DNA from: Armigeres subalbatus
Lineage: Eukaryota; Arthropoda; Insecta; Diptera; Culicidae
Direction of reading: 5' to 3'
Assembly: GCF_024139115.2 (NCBI RefSeq)
Contig: NC_085141.1
Location: 66,690,675 to 66,754,674 of the forward strand
Length of the DNA: 64,000 nt
Positions 44,901-54,332 of the stretch are shown piece after piece (position 1 is the stretch's first letter; each line of letters starts with the position of its first letter). The position numbers were made by a program, and so were the translations under genes. A model generated the notes under the pieces. It was not told where the DNA came from, did no database searches, and worked only from the letters and a program-made list of their open reading frames with translations.

Positions 44901-47900
44901 GTTGTTAGTAATAAGATCACTTTGGAAAAACAAATGGAAAGGCTTCATGGAAGGTCGCCTTCGCCACTGATAAATGTTGTTGAAGAAGCTCCTGTGCGAT
45001 GGTATGAAACAAGAACTCCAAGACAAGAAACCATTGGATTGGTACCATTTGCAACATGTACTAAGGAAAACAAGACCAATCTACAACTGGTGGATATTAT
45101 TACGGACTGGGATGAGGAGGACGAGTATGGAGAGGATGACCAACAGGAGCAAGCACAGCAGGAGCAGGAACAGCAGGATAAAGATCGACAGACCCCAGAA
45201 AAAGAACCTCATCGTCAAACCGTAGAAATACCCGAAACACAGCAATCAACACAACACACAAACCAAACTAATTGCCAAACTATAGACATAACCAACGTTG
45301 AGGATTCGGCGGAACGTTTAGTCGAGCTTCCATCTCTTCCTGAGGGCTGTGATGTTTCAAACGAATATGCAGAACCCGCTTCGCCGTTGCAGGTCATCAG
45401 TCCTCCTTCGCAATTTACCGATTCGGCTAAACGGCGGTTTTTGCGGGAGAACGATGATGCGCTCATATCACGGCTGCAGAATGAGATCCCTGATTCTCAG
45501 CGGCCACCGACTCCCAGTACCAATGAAAAAGTGTCAGAGACTTTGGCTGAAGTCATTCAATCATTCCGTGAGCAACTTCCAAAGCCCTCTGCTCCTGAGT
45601 CTAGTAGAGCGTTAGTTGCAGTTTCTAAAAAGAAACGTCGAGTTATTATTGACCCGGCCACTACAAGCTATTTCGAGACGGTTGAAAAAACCTTCGTTAA
45701 GCCTAAAGCACCAGCTGCCAGCACCACACAACTAACAACGGCTCAGAAACGGAAGTTATATGCAACATCAAAACCTTTAGACTCACCGGAAAAATCAAAA
45801 ACTGATCCGGGAATATTGTGCAAAAAAATTAATATTGTAATACGCAGGTTAAAATTAGATGAATGCTTGCAGATGTTGACAGACGCTGATCGAGCAGTAC
45901 TGCTGGGTATCAATAAAGTGGGAAAGAAACCAAGGCCGAAGCTCGGTAAAAAGAAGGACAGAAATCCGCAGAATAGGATAGACACTCAATGCGATGCTCA
46001 AGCACAGAGAAATGTATCGCCGGTAAACATTTGTGTAGAGTCTGATGCGAATAGTGTTGAATCAAATTTTTGTGGATTTCCCGATAGCGAGAATTTACAA
46101 CGGCCTCCAGATTCGTTGAGCCAAGACAGAGACCATGCAGGCACGAATTTTGTTACGACAAATGGTGGGGTTGATACACAGAGGGACATTCAACATAGTC
46201 CAAATACCGAAATAGCTAGAGAATCTGTAAGTACAGCTGTCGAAGGTGGGAAGGCAAAACATCCTAAGAGTGGTACTGATGGACATTCGGAAATAAGACT
46301 GATATCCAATGGAGACAACGTGCAACAGGCGGAAACGTCGGATGCGGTGAATCGGCAATCGAAAACGGATAACCAAGAGAAGGTAAGTTTGTCAATCATT
46401 CAAACAATCAACATAAACAATTATTGTTAGAATTTATTTGATAGACTATGCTTACTTATCAGCTTGTCATTAAAACGATATAGGTAGTACTTTTTTTCTA
46501 GTCTGAGCCCCTGAAATAAAAAAAATACTCCCAGAAGTACATTCAAAGTTAATTGCCTATATACCGGGTATTAAGCCACCCGGTGTGGAAATTAATTACC
46601 ATGTCTGAAACTTGATTATGCATATGTACAACATGTGGTATATTTAGTTCGGAAAAGGTATTGGAGGGTAACCGCTCCTTCGGTGGGCTTTGATCCCACG
46701 ACCCCAGTTCGCATGACAGGTGCTTTCTCTACTAAGCTACGAAGGACCTCCGTCGTCCACCGCAACTTAGCGGGTACTGATGAAACCAATTTCCCAGTAC
46801 ACCAGCCGAATACATTTTCAGAACTAACTCTCTCATATGTATTTTTGTACACATGCCAACCAAGTAGGATGAGTATTTAGTGTTGTCCGGCTCCTACACA
46901 CTTGCTTCATCAGCAACGGCGCTCAATGAAGTAGGGTTGTGTGAGGTTGTGCCAGTTTGGTCGTCAGATCCCAACACGTCCACACAAGCGAAGAGAGATC
47001 GCCACTCGAGTTCAGTACATTCAAAGTTAATTGCCTATATGCCGGGTATTAAGCCACCTTTTACTTACTTACTTATGGGTCCTGTACACCTCCGGTGGTG
47101 CAAAGGGCCGACTTGAAAGATCTCCATCCTGAGCGTTGCCCGGCTATCGCTTTAACCTGTTGCCAGGTTAGATTTCGGTCGACTTCTTTTATTTCTTTAT
47201 TGAGGCTTCGACGCCATGAGCCTCTGGGGCTGCCTCTGCTGCGATGACCTGCTGGGTTCCAGTCTAATGCTTGTTTACAGATTTCGTTTCCGCCCCTACG
47301 TAGAGTGTGGCCGACCCAGCCCCACTTCCGGTTCCGAATTTCTGTTGCTATCGGCCTCTGGTGACAACGACGATGGAGCTCGTTGTTTGAGATCCAGTTG
47401 TGAGGCCACCAGGCCCGAATTATATACCGCAGGCATCTGTTAATGAACACCTGCAGCCGTTGAGTGTTCTCCACTGATACACACCATGTTTCGCTAGCGT
47501 ATAACAGCACAGATTTCACGTTAGAGTTGAAAATTCGTATTTTGGTGCGTTCACTTATCTGCCTGTTTTTCCAGATATTTCTTAAACTCGCAAAGGCAGC
47601 CCTTGCTTTCTTTATCCGTGCGCCTATGTCGATCTTGGTACCGCCGTCTGACGTCATTTGGCTACCAAGATATTGGAAGCTTTCAACATTCTCCACTGGT
47701 TGCCCGGCTACTGTGAAACTGGAAGGAGTCACCGTGTTTACATCCAACGATTTGGTTTTGTTGACGTTGATGACTAAACCTGCCGAAGAGGAGCGCTCGG
47801 CAAGGTCGTTGAGCTTACTCTGCATATCAGAGCGCCGTTGCGCGAGGAGTGCAACATCATCCATCCATCCATTAAGCCACCCGGTGTGGAAATTAATTAC

Positions 47901-50900
47901 TATTTCTGAAACTTGATTATGCATATGTACAACATGTGATAGATTTAGTTCGGAAAAGGTATTGGAGGGTATCCGCCACCGGGTGGCCTAATACCCGGCA
48001 TATAGGCAATTAACTTTGAATGTACTGAACTCGAGTGGCGATCTCTCTTCTCTTGTGTTGTCGGGTTGGGATCTGACGACCAAACTGGCACAACCTCACA
48101 CAACCCTACTTCATTGAGCGCCGTTGCTGATGAAGCAAGTGTGTAGGAGCCGGACAATACTAAATACTCATCCTACTTGGTTGGCATGTGTACAAAAATA
48201 CATATGAAAGAGTTAGTTCTGAAAATGTATTGCGAGAGATCGGCTGGTACCTGGTGCTGGGAATTTGGTTTCATCAGTACCCGCTGGCCGCTAAGTTGCG
48301 GTGGACGACGGAGGTCCTTCGTAGCTTAGTAGGGAAAGCACCTTTCATGCCAACTGGGGGTGGGATCAAAGCACACCGAAGGGGCGGTTACCCTCCAATA
48401 CCTTTTCCGAACTAAATCTATCACATGTTGTACATATGCATAATCAAGTTTCAGACATAGTAATACTCCCAGAAGCTAATTTGTAGAAGCGGGATTCGTA
48501 CGTTTAAATGGTTGTACGAGGAAAAATCCATTAAATGTACACTTGGGTATTTTTTTACGCGGATGGATTTCACCAATTTCTTGGCCCACTTCAAATCTGG
48601 CGGACCTCGTTTGGCATAATGTGTCCTCCAGGCCTAAGCAATTTCATCGTCGCGACGGCGACAACATTATGCCAGACGGGGTACCGCCCTCAAATCCCAC
48701 AACTATTTGAACATCACCTGATTTTTGTTAGATTTTTTGTGGGGTCTACTCAATGTTTCATTTAAGTAATCCAAAAGCCAAAAAATAAGCAAAAACAAAT
48801 CGCGTAAAAAAGCGGAAGTAGGAAGAAATGTTTCCCAAAATAATTTTGTATTTTTTTTTATTAGTTTGAACAATCCTAGCTCGCATTTTAAAAAAAAATT
48901 ACTCATTTTTCTTAGAAACAATGTTTCATTATTATTTCTATATTGTAGGAAACGACAATATCTCGACAACCACCTACCAGCGATAGTGCTGATAATGCTC
49001 AAAAAAACTTGCAGAAAAATCCAAGATTACCGAAAAAGCGAGGTAGACCTCGCAAGGGACCTATTGTGGATAAAGCAAATGCGGCGCTCATCAGCTCATC
49101 AATTGTTAAAACAAATGAGCGGGTTTCCACGGTATCCAGTGGCGAAGTTCCTTCGTTGAAAAGTGGCGAGGAAGTAGTAACGCCAAGTTCGGTAATATCC
49201 GAAAGACTCGATTCGGCGCCCATTGATAGCGGAAGAGTATTGAACACTGAATCAACACAATTTATATCCAGCGAAAAAGAGGCTACCGGGAAAGCTAATA
49301 AAAAAACATCTAGAACAAAATTGTCCTCAACATCCAGTGATGCTAAGGTTTCCGGCAGTTCTGAACTTTTATCGCCGGACAGTTTGCCACTGAAAAAGCG
49401 CAGCGTGCGGACGATATCCGAAGATGGACCTCCGACGTTGGAACCCTTCGGTGGCAATAATGCCATGGAAACAAGCGATATTGAACCACCCCTACTTTTA
49501 TCACAAGATCCTGTACCGGCTACTACTAGCAAACGGACAAAGAAAAGTAATACCGATAAACATCATGAAAAACATACGACGGAAACATCCGAAAAACAGC
49601 ATAAATTGTATAAATCGAGATACTACAAAGACCCGGAAGACGAAAACGATGAAACATGGATGCCGTCTAAGAAAAATCAAAAGAATCAGTACAACCGACG
49701 AATTCGGAGGGAGAACGAAGATAATCGGACCAAAGCTAATAGTGCGGACGACTCGGACTCGGAACCAATTCGCCGAAGCAAACGCAAGTGCCGTCTGGCG
49801 AAAGCAACCCTAATGTCGAACCCACAGAAGTCTGTCTACGATAAGCCCGACTATAAGCTAATGACGGAGGAAGAACTGATCACAATGCAAAGGCGCCTGG
49901 AAGAGGAAAAACGTAGGAAGAAGAAAGCTAAGGCTACTGCTGACGGTGCTCAGGCATGTGAAAGCAGTGCTATGCCACGACCCATAAGTCGAAAACGCGT
50001 TCAGGGTGATCCAGAGGAACCTGTGACGTCCAAGCGAAACAAGGCCGATGATAATTCAACGCAAGCTTCGGTAAGTATTGTTGTCCAAAATTATTTCCTA
50101 GAACGAATCGGGAATCGAATCTAGTTGGTTTTGCTAATCTAGCATGGTTTTGCTCTGTTATTCTTTCGAAGGATTTAAAGTAGGTAAATTCGATTGAAAA
50201 TTAGACATTCTAACATGAACTTGCAAATGGGGCAAGATGGGTTAGCACATACTGAACGGTATAGTTCGTATTCAAAACATATTTTCCATTGCTGATTTAT
50301 TAATTTTAAAGTTACTTTAAAGCATATTGGTGTTTTGTTTATTAAAAAGGTATAATTTTTGTCTTGGTCCTAACATCCTACGGGATATAAAATTCAAAAA
50401 AAAAACTATCTAATTTCTAATATTCATTGTTAAACCTATATACTTATTAACATTCTTATAGCAACATGAGCAACTACCAATGGATGCTGATGCCGACGCG
50501 GGAACTGTGACTACGGATCGTTTGATGCAAGAAAAGATGGATACATACGAGTGGATTCATAAGCTTATGCATGGAAACCCAGAGGAGAACGAACGCATGC
50601 CTGTTGTGGCTGACCTAGTGCACTACTCGCTGCAGCATCTCAACTTCAAGGAGCACAACGGCATACAGTATTCATTTTACCTTCGTTCCGACAATGAAAA
50701 TTTTGGTTTCCTGCGGTTTTCTCCTCAGGCAGTGAAAAAGCTCACCAAAACATCAAACTTCCAGCTGGTGAGTACATCATATACATTTTTATAACTACCG
50801 TCGTGCGGGGCTTCTTTTGAAAAATCAGGGGCTACTTTGGACATTTTAAAACAAGAATTATAACGAAAATAACTATAAAATTGTCATTATCACCAATCGG

Positions 50901-52603
50901 GTGTCTTGTTGATAGTTGGATGGCAACTTTCTGTTTCAAATTTGGTATTTTTTCCGTTTATTTTTTTCAAAATATCAAAAATCCAAAGTAGCCCCCGGAA
51001 TCAAAAGAAGCCCCGCACGACGGTATTAGATATAGACAGCGTTCAGCAGAGTGAAGAGCGATTTCTACAAGAGAATATCACGTTTGGGAACCAGCCCTCT
51101 GAAACAATAATGTTTTCTCTAAGTTCAGTATCTTTAATTACTTATGAGTATGACAAAGAATTATTCTACTCAGTTGGTGAGTAAAAAATGAGTTAGATAA
51201 GTAAAAATCATCTTTTGAAATAATTATGGCTGGCAATTCCTCGTTTTCCCAAATTTTCGACATAATATGGTGCAAAACTTCTTTAAGCTGCCCACTGCCA
51301 TGTTTGAGAACTTCAGCCGGAGGCTGGTCCTTCCCTAAGGCAACGCCTTATTATTTTTCAGCTCTTTAATGCCTTTTCTAACCTCATATAGGGGCCCTCC
51401 TTAGCCGTGCAGTAAGACGCGCGGCTACAAAGCAAGACCATGCTGAGGGTGGCTGGGTTCTATTCCCGGTGTCGGTCTAGGCAATTTTCGGATTGGAAAT
51501 TGTCTCGACTTACCTGGGCATAAAAGTATCATCGTGTTAGCCTCATGATATACGAATGCAAAAATGGTAACTTGGCTTAGAAACCTCGCAGTTAATGACT
51601 GCGGAAGTGCTTAATGAACACTAAGCTGCGAGGCGGCTCTGTCCCAGTGTGGGGATGTAATGCCAATAAGAAGAAGAAGAAGAAGGTACCTATGCACAGA
51701 ACGAATTACGGTATGTTCGGTCGTCGAAGACTATTCAACGGAGTCGCATCTTTTTTTGATTTTAACTTATCCCGTGAAATCCTTCGCCAAAGATTTAGTT
51801 ATTTTTTTTAAAGGTGATAATGTTACTTGACCATGTAATATAAACTTGCATTTTTAGCTCTATTGAGGGCTTTCAACACAAAATATAGGTTCAGAAATCA
51901 TCGACATATTATTATATTTTACAGAATCATTGTACATATAAAGAAAACATTCGAATATTCTACCAATAAAGTTGAAACTACACCCGATTCACACAAGAGA
52001 TGCGTGCGGTGTGATAAAAAATCCGTGTTATTTCGAGAATCCGTGTATATGAGTGTATATGAATTCAATTATTGAACAGCACCAATGAGAGCTTGAAGTA
52101 GCTCGAAGTTTCTCTCTGTCCTGCTCATACCCATTTGTTGAGAAAGAAGAACGAGCAGGACGGGAACAACTTCAAGCTACTTCGAGCTGCTCATTGGACA
52201 GCACTTATGTCAATATTTCAGGTAGAATGAACCAATAAACAATTTTTCTTTTTTTTCAGAATTTTCTCGTCATCTCAGGCAATCTCACTTTCACCTTGAA
52301 TGGTAACACATGCCCCATCAAAAGTGGAGACTTTCTTATGCTGCCAGCAAGTAAGAACTACTGACAAATTTTAATCTTCATCTCGTCCTTGTTTTTTACT
52401 TTTCAAGTCCAAATGACTAGTATGTTCTGTCCCATTCAATACCTTCTTATTTTGTGAAACTCGACGGTTACGCATGTTTCGAATTCAACTGTACCTATAT
52501 ATTTTTTTACTTTTTATCTTTTACAGATTCGAGATACGCTATTCAAAACGGTGAGGAAGTTTCTCTCATCTTCATGGCTAAGATATGTTCCCAAGAAGCG
52601 TAG
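32963..52603 (+). CDS. Cenp-C: CENP-C homologue (inner kinetochore protein), seven-exon model
   Basis: CENP-C binds CENP-A nucleosomes and recruits the outer kinetochore at centromeres. My exons are 32963-32982, 43481-43637, 43767-46382, 48949-50070, 50462-50767, 52260-52350 and 52527-52603. All boundaries are GT-AG and all phases agree. The sum is 4,389 nt, or 1,462 aa, close to the length I recall for Drosophila Cenp-C (about 1,400). Features: an arginine/glycine-rich N-terminal piece (IRKKRGGGGRVR), long disordered Ser/Pro/Glu-rich regions, an Asp run near residue 395, an AT-hook (KKRGRPRKGP, about 960-969) and RRSKR at 1206-1210. The last opens like a CENP-C motif but lacks the usual P-x-x-[YF]-W tail. 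A C-terminal cupin dimerisation domain spans about 1350-1457 (NFLVISGNLTF, GDFLMLPANSRYAIQN). The tiny first exon is the least certain part. Introns 1, 3 and 5 are full of transposons. Confidence 0.88.
32983..34161 (+). other. Cenp-C intron 1, left part
   Basis: AT-rich intron DNA with an alternative start-exon candidate at 33511. No other feature is recognised before the BEL/Pao element. Confidence 0.4.
34162..34621 (-). repeat. BEL/Pao 3' LTR (left copy)
   Basis: 460 bp, starting TGTTCGGATCTCG and ending GCCGCAACA in plus-strand reading. Boundaries are fixed by the GTGGT duplication. Confidence 0.92.
34583..36985 (-). pseudogene. BEL/Pao Gag-protease frame fused to the pol C-terminal end
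   Basis: An 800-codon frame. In order: a charged coiled coil (residues 1-110), an acidic linker, a Gag-type domain (FTGKAEEWSIFLTSY... about 165-330), Cys/His knuckles (CVMCGEMNHRLRNC, then CRSCLNAHDTSMC) and the BEL-type aspartic protease (AFLDEGSSYTLIESS). After about residue 650 the sequence jumps to what looks like the last residues before the LTR and reads into the LTR. The RT to integrase region is therefore deleted. The first codons are out of frame with the upstream PHD segment. Confidence 0.82.
36961..37221 (-). pseudogene. PHD finger at the N-terminus of the BEL/Pao Gag
   Basis: Starting at the MSKGSNSR methionine (about 37221), the frame shows CGKCHRPDEDESQMVFCDNC followed by WFHFGCQGV and WVCNDCAGD. 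This is the C4HC3 pattern of a PHD zinc finger. It then shifts frame relative to the coiled-coil Gag. PHD fingers are known in some insect BEL Gags and may read histone tails. Confidence 0.8.
37234..37693 (-). repeat. BEL/Pao 5' LTR (right copy)
   Basis: 460 bp. Three differences from the left copy are visible, all in its right-hand third (an A/G near 37580, a C/T and a T/A near 37627-37633). Confidence 0.92.
37699..38170 (+). other. Cenp-C intron 1, unique-looking stretch
   Basis: AT-rich, with no ORF of note or terminal repeats. Confidence 0.4.
38171..38438. mobile_element. MITE (CTGCCGT family) interrupted by a second MITE
   Basis: The outer arms CTGCCGTGAATCGCATA pair inverted and are flanked by TA. 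The relative at 6689-6767 is uninterrupted. Here the centre is split by the 186-bp element at 38206-38391. Confidence 0.7.
38206..38391. mobile_element. 186-bp MITE, GGTTCTGCAGC ends, nested
   Basis: TA flanks both sides and the terminal repeat is GGTTCTGCAGC. A second copy of exactly the same length lies at 53827-54012, about 90% identical by eye. Confidence 0.8.
38849..39078. mobile_element. Foldback MITE with perfect 99-bp arms
   Basis: 38849-38947 and 38980-39078 are exact reverse complements around a 32-bp loop. The arms start TTAAACCGTCTAAGACG. A damaged second copy of this family lies around 54303-55130. Confidence 0.82.
39079..39918 (+). other. Cenp-C intron 1, AT-rich, no feature recognised
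   Basis: No ORF with a domain and no repeat structure is seen. Confidence 0.4.
39919..40560 (-). mobile_element. RTE-like non-LTR fragment
   Basis: In reverse orientation this matches the middle of the element at 55.6-58.9 kb. The NNKAPGVDQLPGELFKHGGEA segment lies near 39980-40040, the RKKRQQEDRDRE region near 40250, and the LAQEYAQQLEVAFPTGEQ-like region near 40510. Several frameshifts and deletions are present. Confidence 0.7.
40561..41340 (+). other. 5' region of the R1-like element with a 43-bp shared leader
   Basis: GC-rich stretch preceding the ORF1 remnant. 40930-40972 is identical to 55639-55681 in the leader of the RTE-like element. The 5' limit of the element is not visible. Confidence 0.4.
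41341..43330 (+). mobile_element. R1-like non-LTR retrotransposon with large internal deletion
   Basis: 41589-42581 encodes a 330-aa ORF1 remnant: Lys/Ser/Gly-rich and disordered, then a conserved C-terminal part (VIKTDEANYSDVLKAMRSDV, TEVEELVTALRRQC). This should lead into zinc knuckles but breaks at about 42540. Directly after it comes a segment resembling the ORF2 C-terminus (IPDNLVRRMCKDEAGWNAVL). The endonuclease and RT are gone. A GC-rich 3'UTR-like stretch runs to about 43330. The clade assignment is tentative. Confidence 0.65.
43331..43480 (+). other. End of Cenp-C intron 1
   Basis: Returns to AT-rich intron sequence. The pyrimidine tract and TTATTTTTAG acceptor lie at the end. Confidence 0.6.
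43481..43637 (+). CDS. Cenp-C: Cenp-C exon 2
   Basis: Acceptor TTATTTTTAG, donor GTAAAATA. It encodes EPIRLSEIDNLLEDSIF and the basic IRKKRGGGGRVRLHNIFEQ segment. It ends in phase 0. Confidence 0.8.
43767..46382 (+). CDS. Cenp-C: Cenp-C exon 3 (large central exon)
   Basis: Acceptor TTTATCTACATTCAG, donor AAG/GTAAGT. It gives 872 codons: disordered, Ser/Pro-rich, with SPSPL-type motifs, an Asp run from a GAT/GAC repeat at about 44765-44790, and a Gln/Glu-rich tract near 45140-45200. Confidence 0.88.
46549..47058. repeat. Left arm of a tRNA-like repeat complex in Cenp-C intron 3
   Basis: This arm (about 500 bp) recurs inverted at about 47980-48470. It carries a tRNA-like segment on the minus strand (46748 down to about 46664: GGTCCTTCGTAGCTTAGTAG..., with GGGATCAAAGCCC as a B-box-like word). 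Such segments mark tRNA-derived SINEs rather than functional tRNAs. Confidence 0.55.
47059..47870 (-). mobile_element. 5'-truncated RTE-type non-LTR insertion (RT C-terminal part)
   Basis: The minus strand encodes WMDDVALLAQ (RT catalytic box) and then SFQYLGSQMTSDGGTKIDI, RNIWKNRQISERTKIRIF, SVLLYASETW and RNRKWGWVGHTLRR, ending in a conserved ALCTTGG tail. The element starts at the catalytic box and ends in an AAGT-repeat tail. ATTAAGCCACC is duplicated on both sides (47048-47058 and 47871-47881), an 11-bp target-site duplication. A single frame runs through, so the copy is fairly young. Confidence 0.85.
47871..48475. repeat. Right arm of the tRNA-like repeat complex
   Basis: This is the inverted counterpart of 46549-47058. 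A plus-strand tRNA-like copy lies at about 48313-48392. The element was continuous with the left arm before the RT insertion. Confidence 0.55.
48476..48948 (+). other. End of Cenp-C intron 3
   Basis: AT-rich; two GACGGGGTACC / GGCGGACC-type blocks near 48590-48690 are not assigned. It ends with the exon 4 acceptor. Confidence 0.4.
48949..50070 (+). CDS. Cenp-C: Cenp-C exon 4 (AT-hook, CENP-C-motif-like)
   Basis: Acceptor TATATTGTAG, donor TCG/GTAAGT, phase 0 at both ends. It encodes the AT-hook KKRGRPRKGP near its start and RRSKRKCRLAK near 49771, followed by a charged coiled segment (MQRRLEEEKRRKKKAK). Confidence 0.88.
50462..50767 (+). CDS. Cenp-C: Cenp-C exon 5 (cupin, first part)
   Basis: Acceptor TTCTTATAG, donor CTG/GTGAGT. 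It encodes YEWIHKLMHG and the first cupin strands (IQYSFYLRSDNENFGFLRF). Confidence 0.9.
50798..51023. mobile_element. 226-bp TA-flanked MITE, CCGTCGTGCGGGGC ends
   Basis: Terminal inverted repeats of roughly 45-50 bp start CCGTCGTGCGGGGCTTCTTT. TA lies at 50796-50797 and 51024-51025. It lies just inside Cenp-C intron 5. Confidence 0.78.
51391..51685 (+). mobile_element. tRNA-derived SINE, longer copy
   Basis: The tRNA-like head has a degenerate A box (TTAGCCGTGCAGTAAGAC) and B box (GGTTCTATTCCC). It is followed by a body and an (AAG)n tail. A shorter copy at 61669-61875 has better-preserved boxes but lacks about 70 bp of the body. The form is that of mosquito tRNA SINEs such as Feilai; family membership is not verified. 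Confidence 0.75.
52076..52204. mobile_element. Foldback MITE near the end of Cenp-C intron 5
   Basis: Imperfect inverted arms of about 50 bp share CAATGAG, AGCTTGAAGTAGCT and GTCCTGCTC blocks. The right edge lies 55 bp before the exon 6 acceptor. Confidence 0.6.
52260..52350 (+). CDS. Cenp-C: Cenp-C exon 6 (cupin, core)
   Basis: Acceptor TTTTTTTCAG, donor CAA/GTAAGA. It encodes NFLVISGNLTFTLNG and IKSGDFLMLPA, the most conserved strands of the CENP-C/Mif2 cupin fold. Confidence 0.9.
52527..52603 (+). CDS. Cenp-C: Cenp-C exon 7 (cupin end, stop)
   Basis: Acceptor TATCTTTTACAG. It encodes SRYAIQNGEEVSLIFMAKI and stops at 52601-52603. Confidence 0.9.
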
Positions 52604-52845
52604 ATATTTCAACGTGAAAGGGGACGAGTTTCCGTACCTTCTTTGTAAGTTATTTTTAGATTTAATGTTTTTCGGAGCTATTGTATGAACATATTAGATG
52701 TTAAATCGATTTTAGTTTGCGCTGGATTCTAGCAACAGTACTGTTCATTATTTAAGAGACAGTGCTCATAATAGTGGATAAATTTTCTTTAATATAAATG
52801 TTTTACCCATTATAGTCAAATTAATCTCTCATTTAATATATGTAT

Positions 52846-53292
52846 AGGACGAAAAGAAAATTCAATTGAGACCCGTAATGCTGGGTAGACACCTTTACGT
52901 GGTGTGTTACGGGGTTAGATCTACCACGGTTACATTGCCAGCTACAGGCAAATCCTGACCCAACGAATACCTTCCTCATTATCCAACTCCGTGGTACTTA
53001 TGAGGGTGTCGCTAAGTCGGTGGCCTCTCGTTAAGTAAGTACTACATCAACACTTCCTTCCTCTCCCTAGTTACGGTGAAGATGGGCGTGGCCAGGAGTA
53101 GTAATCCTCATGCTTTTGTTATTTTTGTTTAAGACTGTAATCAAGGACCACTCCCCTTCTTGATTTCTGATAGCATTCTAGATAAGGATCTCAAAAGTAA
53201 AACATGAGTATCACTGTCCAATCTACGAATTACACCGTAACAATGCTAATGCTAATGCTAATGCTAAAAGGACGAAAAGAAAATTCAATTGA
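52846..53292. mobile_element. 5'-truncated retroelement tail with 24-bp target-site duplication
   Basis: The 24 bases starting AGGACGAAAAGAAAATTC occur at 52846-52869 and again at 53269-53292. Between them is a 399-bp insert ending in an (ATGCTA)n-type tail (about 53243-53266). Long direct repeats plus a simple-repeat tail are the mark of target-primed reverse transcription. The insert has no ORF and looks like the 3'UTR of a non-LTR element. Confidence 0.78.
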
Positions 53293-53826
53293 TTCCTAGA
53301 AACTAATGGAAAATACGAGGCGAGGAAAACAATCGTGATATACCTAATCGATTCACTTTTTCTGGTCAGTGTAGGAAACGAACTAATTATGATTCCTCTC
53401 GACATATTTTGGATCGTCCTTTATATTTATTAGTTTTTATTGAATAATTTTCAAATTGAATATTATCTTGAATTTTAAATGTTATGTAGTTTAGCGACCA
53501 AAAAAATACACTTGTTTTCCCTCATATATTATAAGATTCTACAGGACAAAATGGTCGTTCTAGACAGCGACACAAACGGTCGTGTTTATCGCTTGCGCTA
53601 TCGGGAGAAAGTATTTTCAAGTGTTTTCGTCTTCTATCCTTGCTTCGCTTTTTTTTTGCGTTTGCGTTGTTTTCTCCCGGTATGGAAAACTCGGTTGCCG
53701 GCAAAGTTTTATTGGAGGTGCGTGATTTCCCTCCAACCATCTGTTAGCGAACAACGTCTATTCGTCGGACAAATCAGCAATCGCAGCTGCCGCAGGTGTG
53801 TTTGTGGAGGGAGATCCGCTGTATTA
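53293..53826. other. Intergenic DNA downstream of Cenp-C
   Basis: A GC-richer block at 53540-53820 has open frames on both strands. It includes a short start-exon-like piece (ATG at 53682, GAG/GTGCGT at 53717/53718), but nothing to join it to. No gene is claimed. Confidence 0.3.
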
Positions 53827-54012
53827 GGTTCTGCAGCATGACGTCACGAATGAATTCGGTCCTCGTCAAATGAACTTTTTTGACAGTTCAGTAGTACTAT
53901 CCACTGACTCCGACAAGATTCGACTTCGTGATTGGTTGGCTGCCCCCGAGTCCAACGCGAAGTACTACTAATCTGTCATCAGTTTGAGGTTACGTACAGA
54001 CGCTGCAGAACC
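53827..54012. mobile_element. 186-bp MITE, second copy of the GGTTCTGCAGC family
   Basis: Same length and ends as 38206-38391, with TA on both sides (53825-53826, 54013-54014). Confidence 0.8.
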
Positions 54013-54055
54013 TAATGTGCGCCCGGAAATTATCTGGGCGGAGCCCGGAAATTAT

Positions 54056-54293
54056 ATGATCGCAGCTTACACTATTTATACTATGCGTAGGTATAATAAT
54101 TTATCTAGGTACTTATCTAGTTACATTTACTACGGTGTTTACTTCTGCTCGCTTGTTTCGTTATTCAAGTTTATACCTAAGCATTAAGCGAAACAAGCGA
54201 GCAGAAGTAAACACCGTAGTAAATGTAACTAGATAAGTACCTAGATAAATTATTATACCTACGCATAGTATAAATAGTGTAAGCTGCGATCAT
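54056..54293. repeat. Perfect 105-bp inverted repeat with 28-bp loop
   Basis: 54056-54160 and 54189-54293 are exact reverse complements by direct reading. They start ATGATCGCAGCTTACAC. There is no coding content. Transcribed, it would form a perfect long hairpin. Confidence 0.85.
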
Positions 54294-54332
54294 TTTCTTC
54301 AAGTCGAGTCAAGTACGAGACACTGAAGACTA

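Noticed and set aside
46664..46748. tRNA-like sequence on the minus strand
   Set aside because: Cloverleaf pairing is poor, the B box is off consensus, and the same sequence recurs inverted in a repeat. It is a tRNA-derived repeat rather than a tRNA gene.
53479..53841. 120-codon plus-strand ORF
   Set aside because: Unusual composition (Phe/Cys/Arg-rich), no domain and no splice context; it is probably a chance open frame in a GC-richer block.
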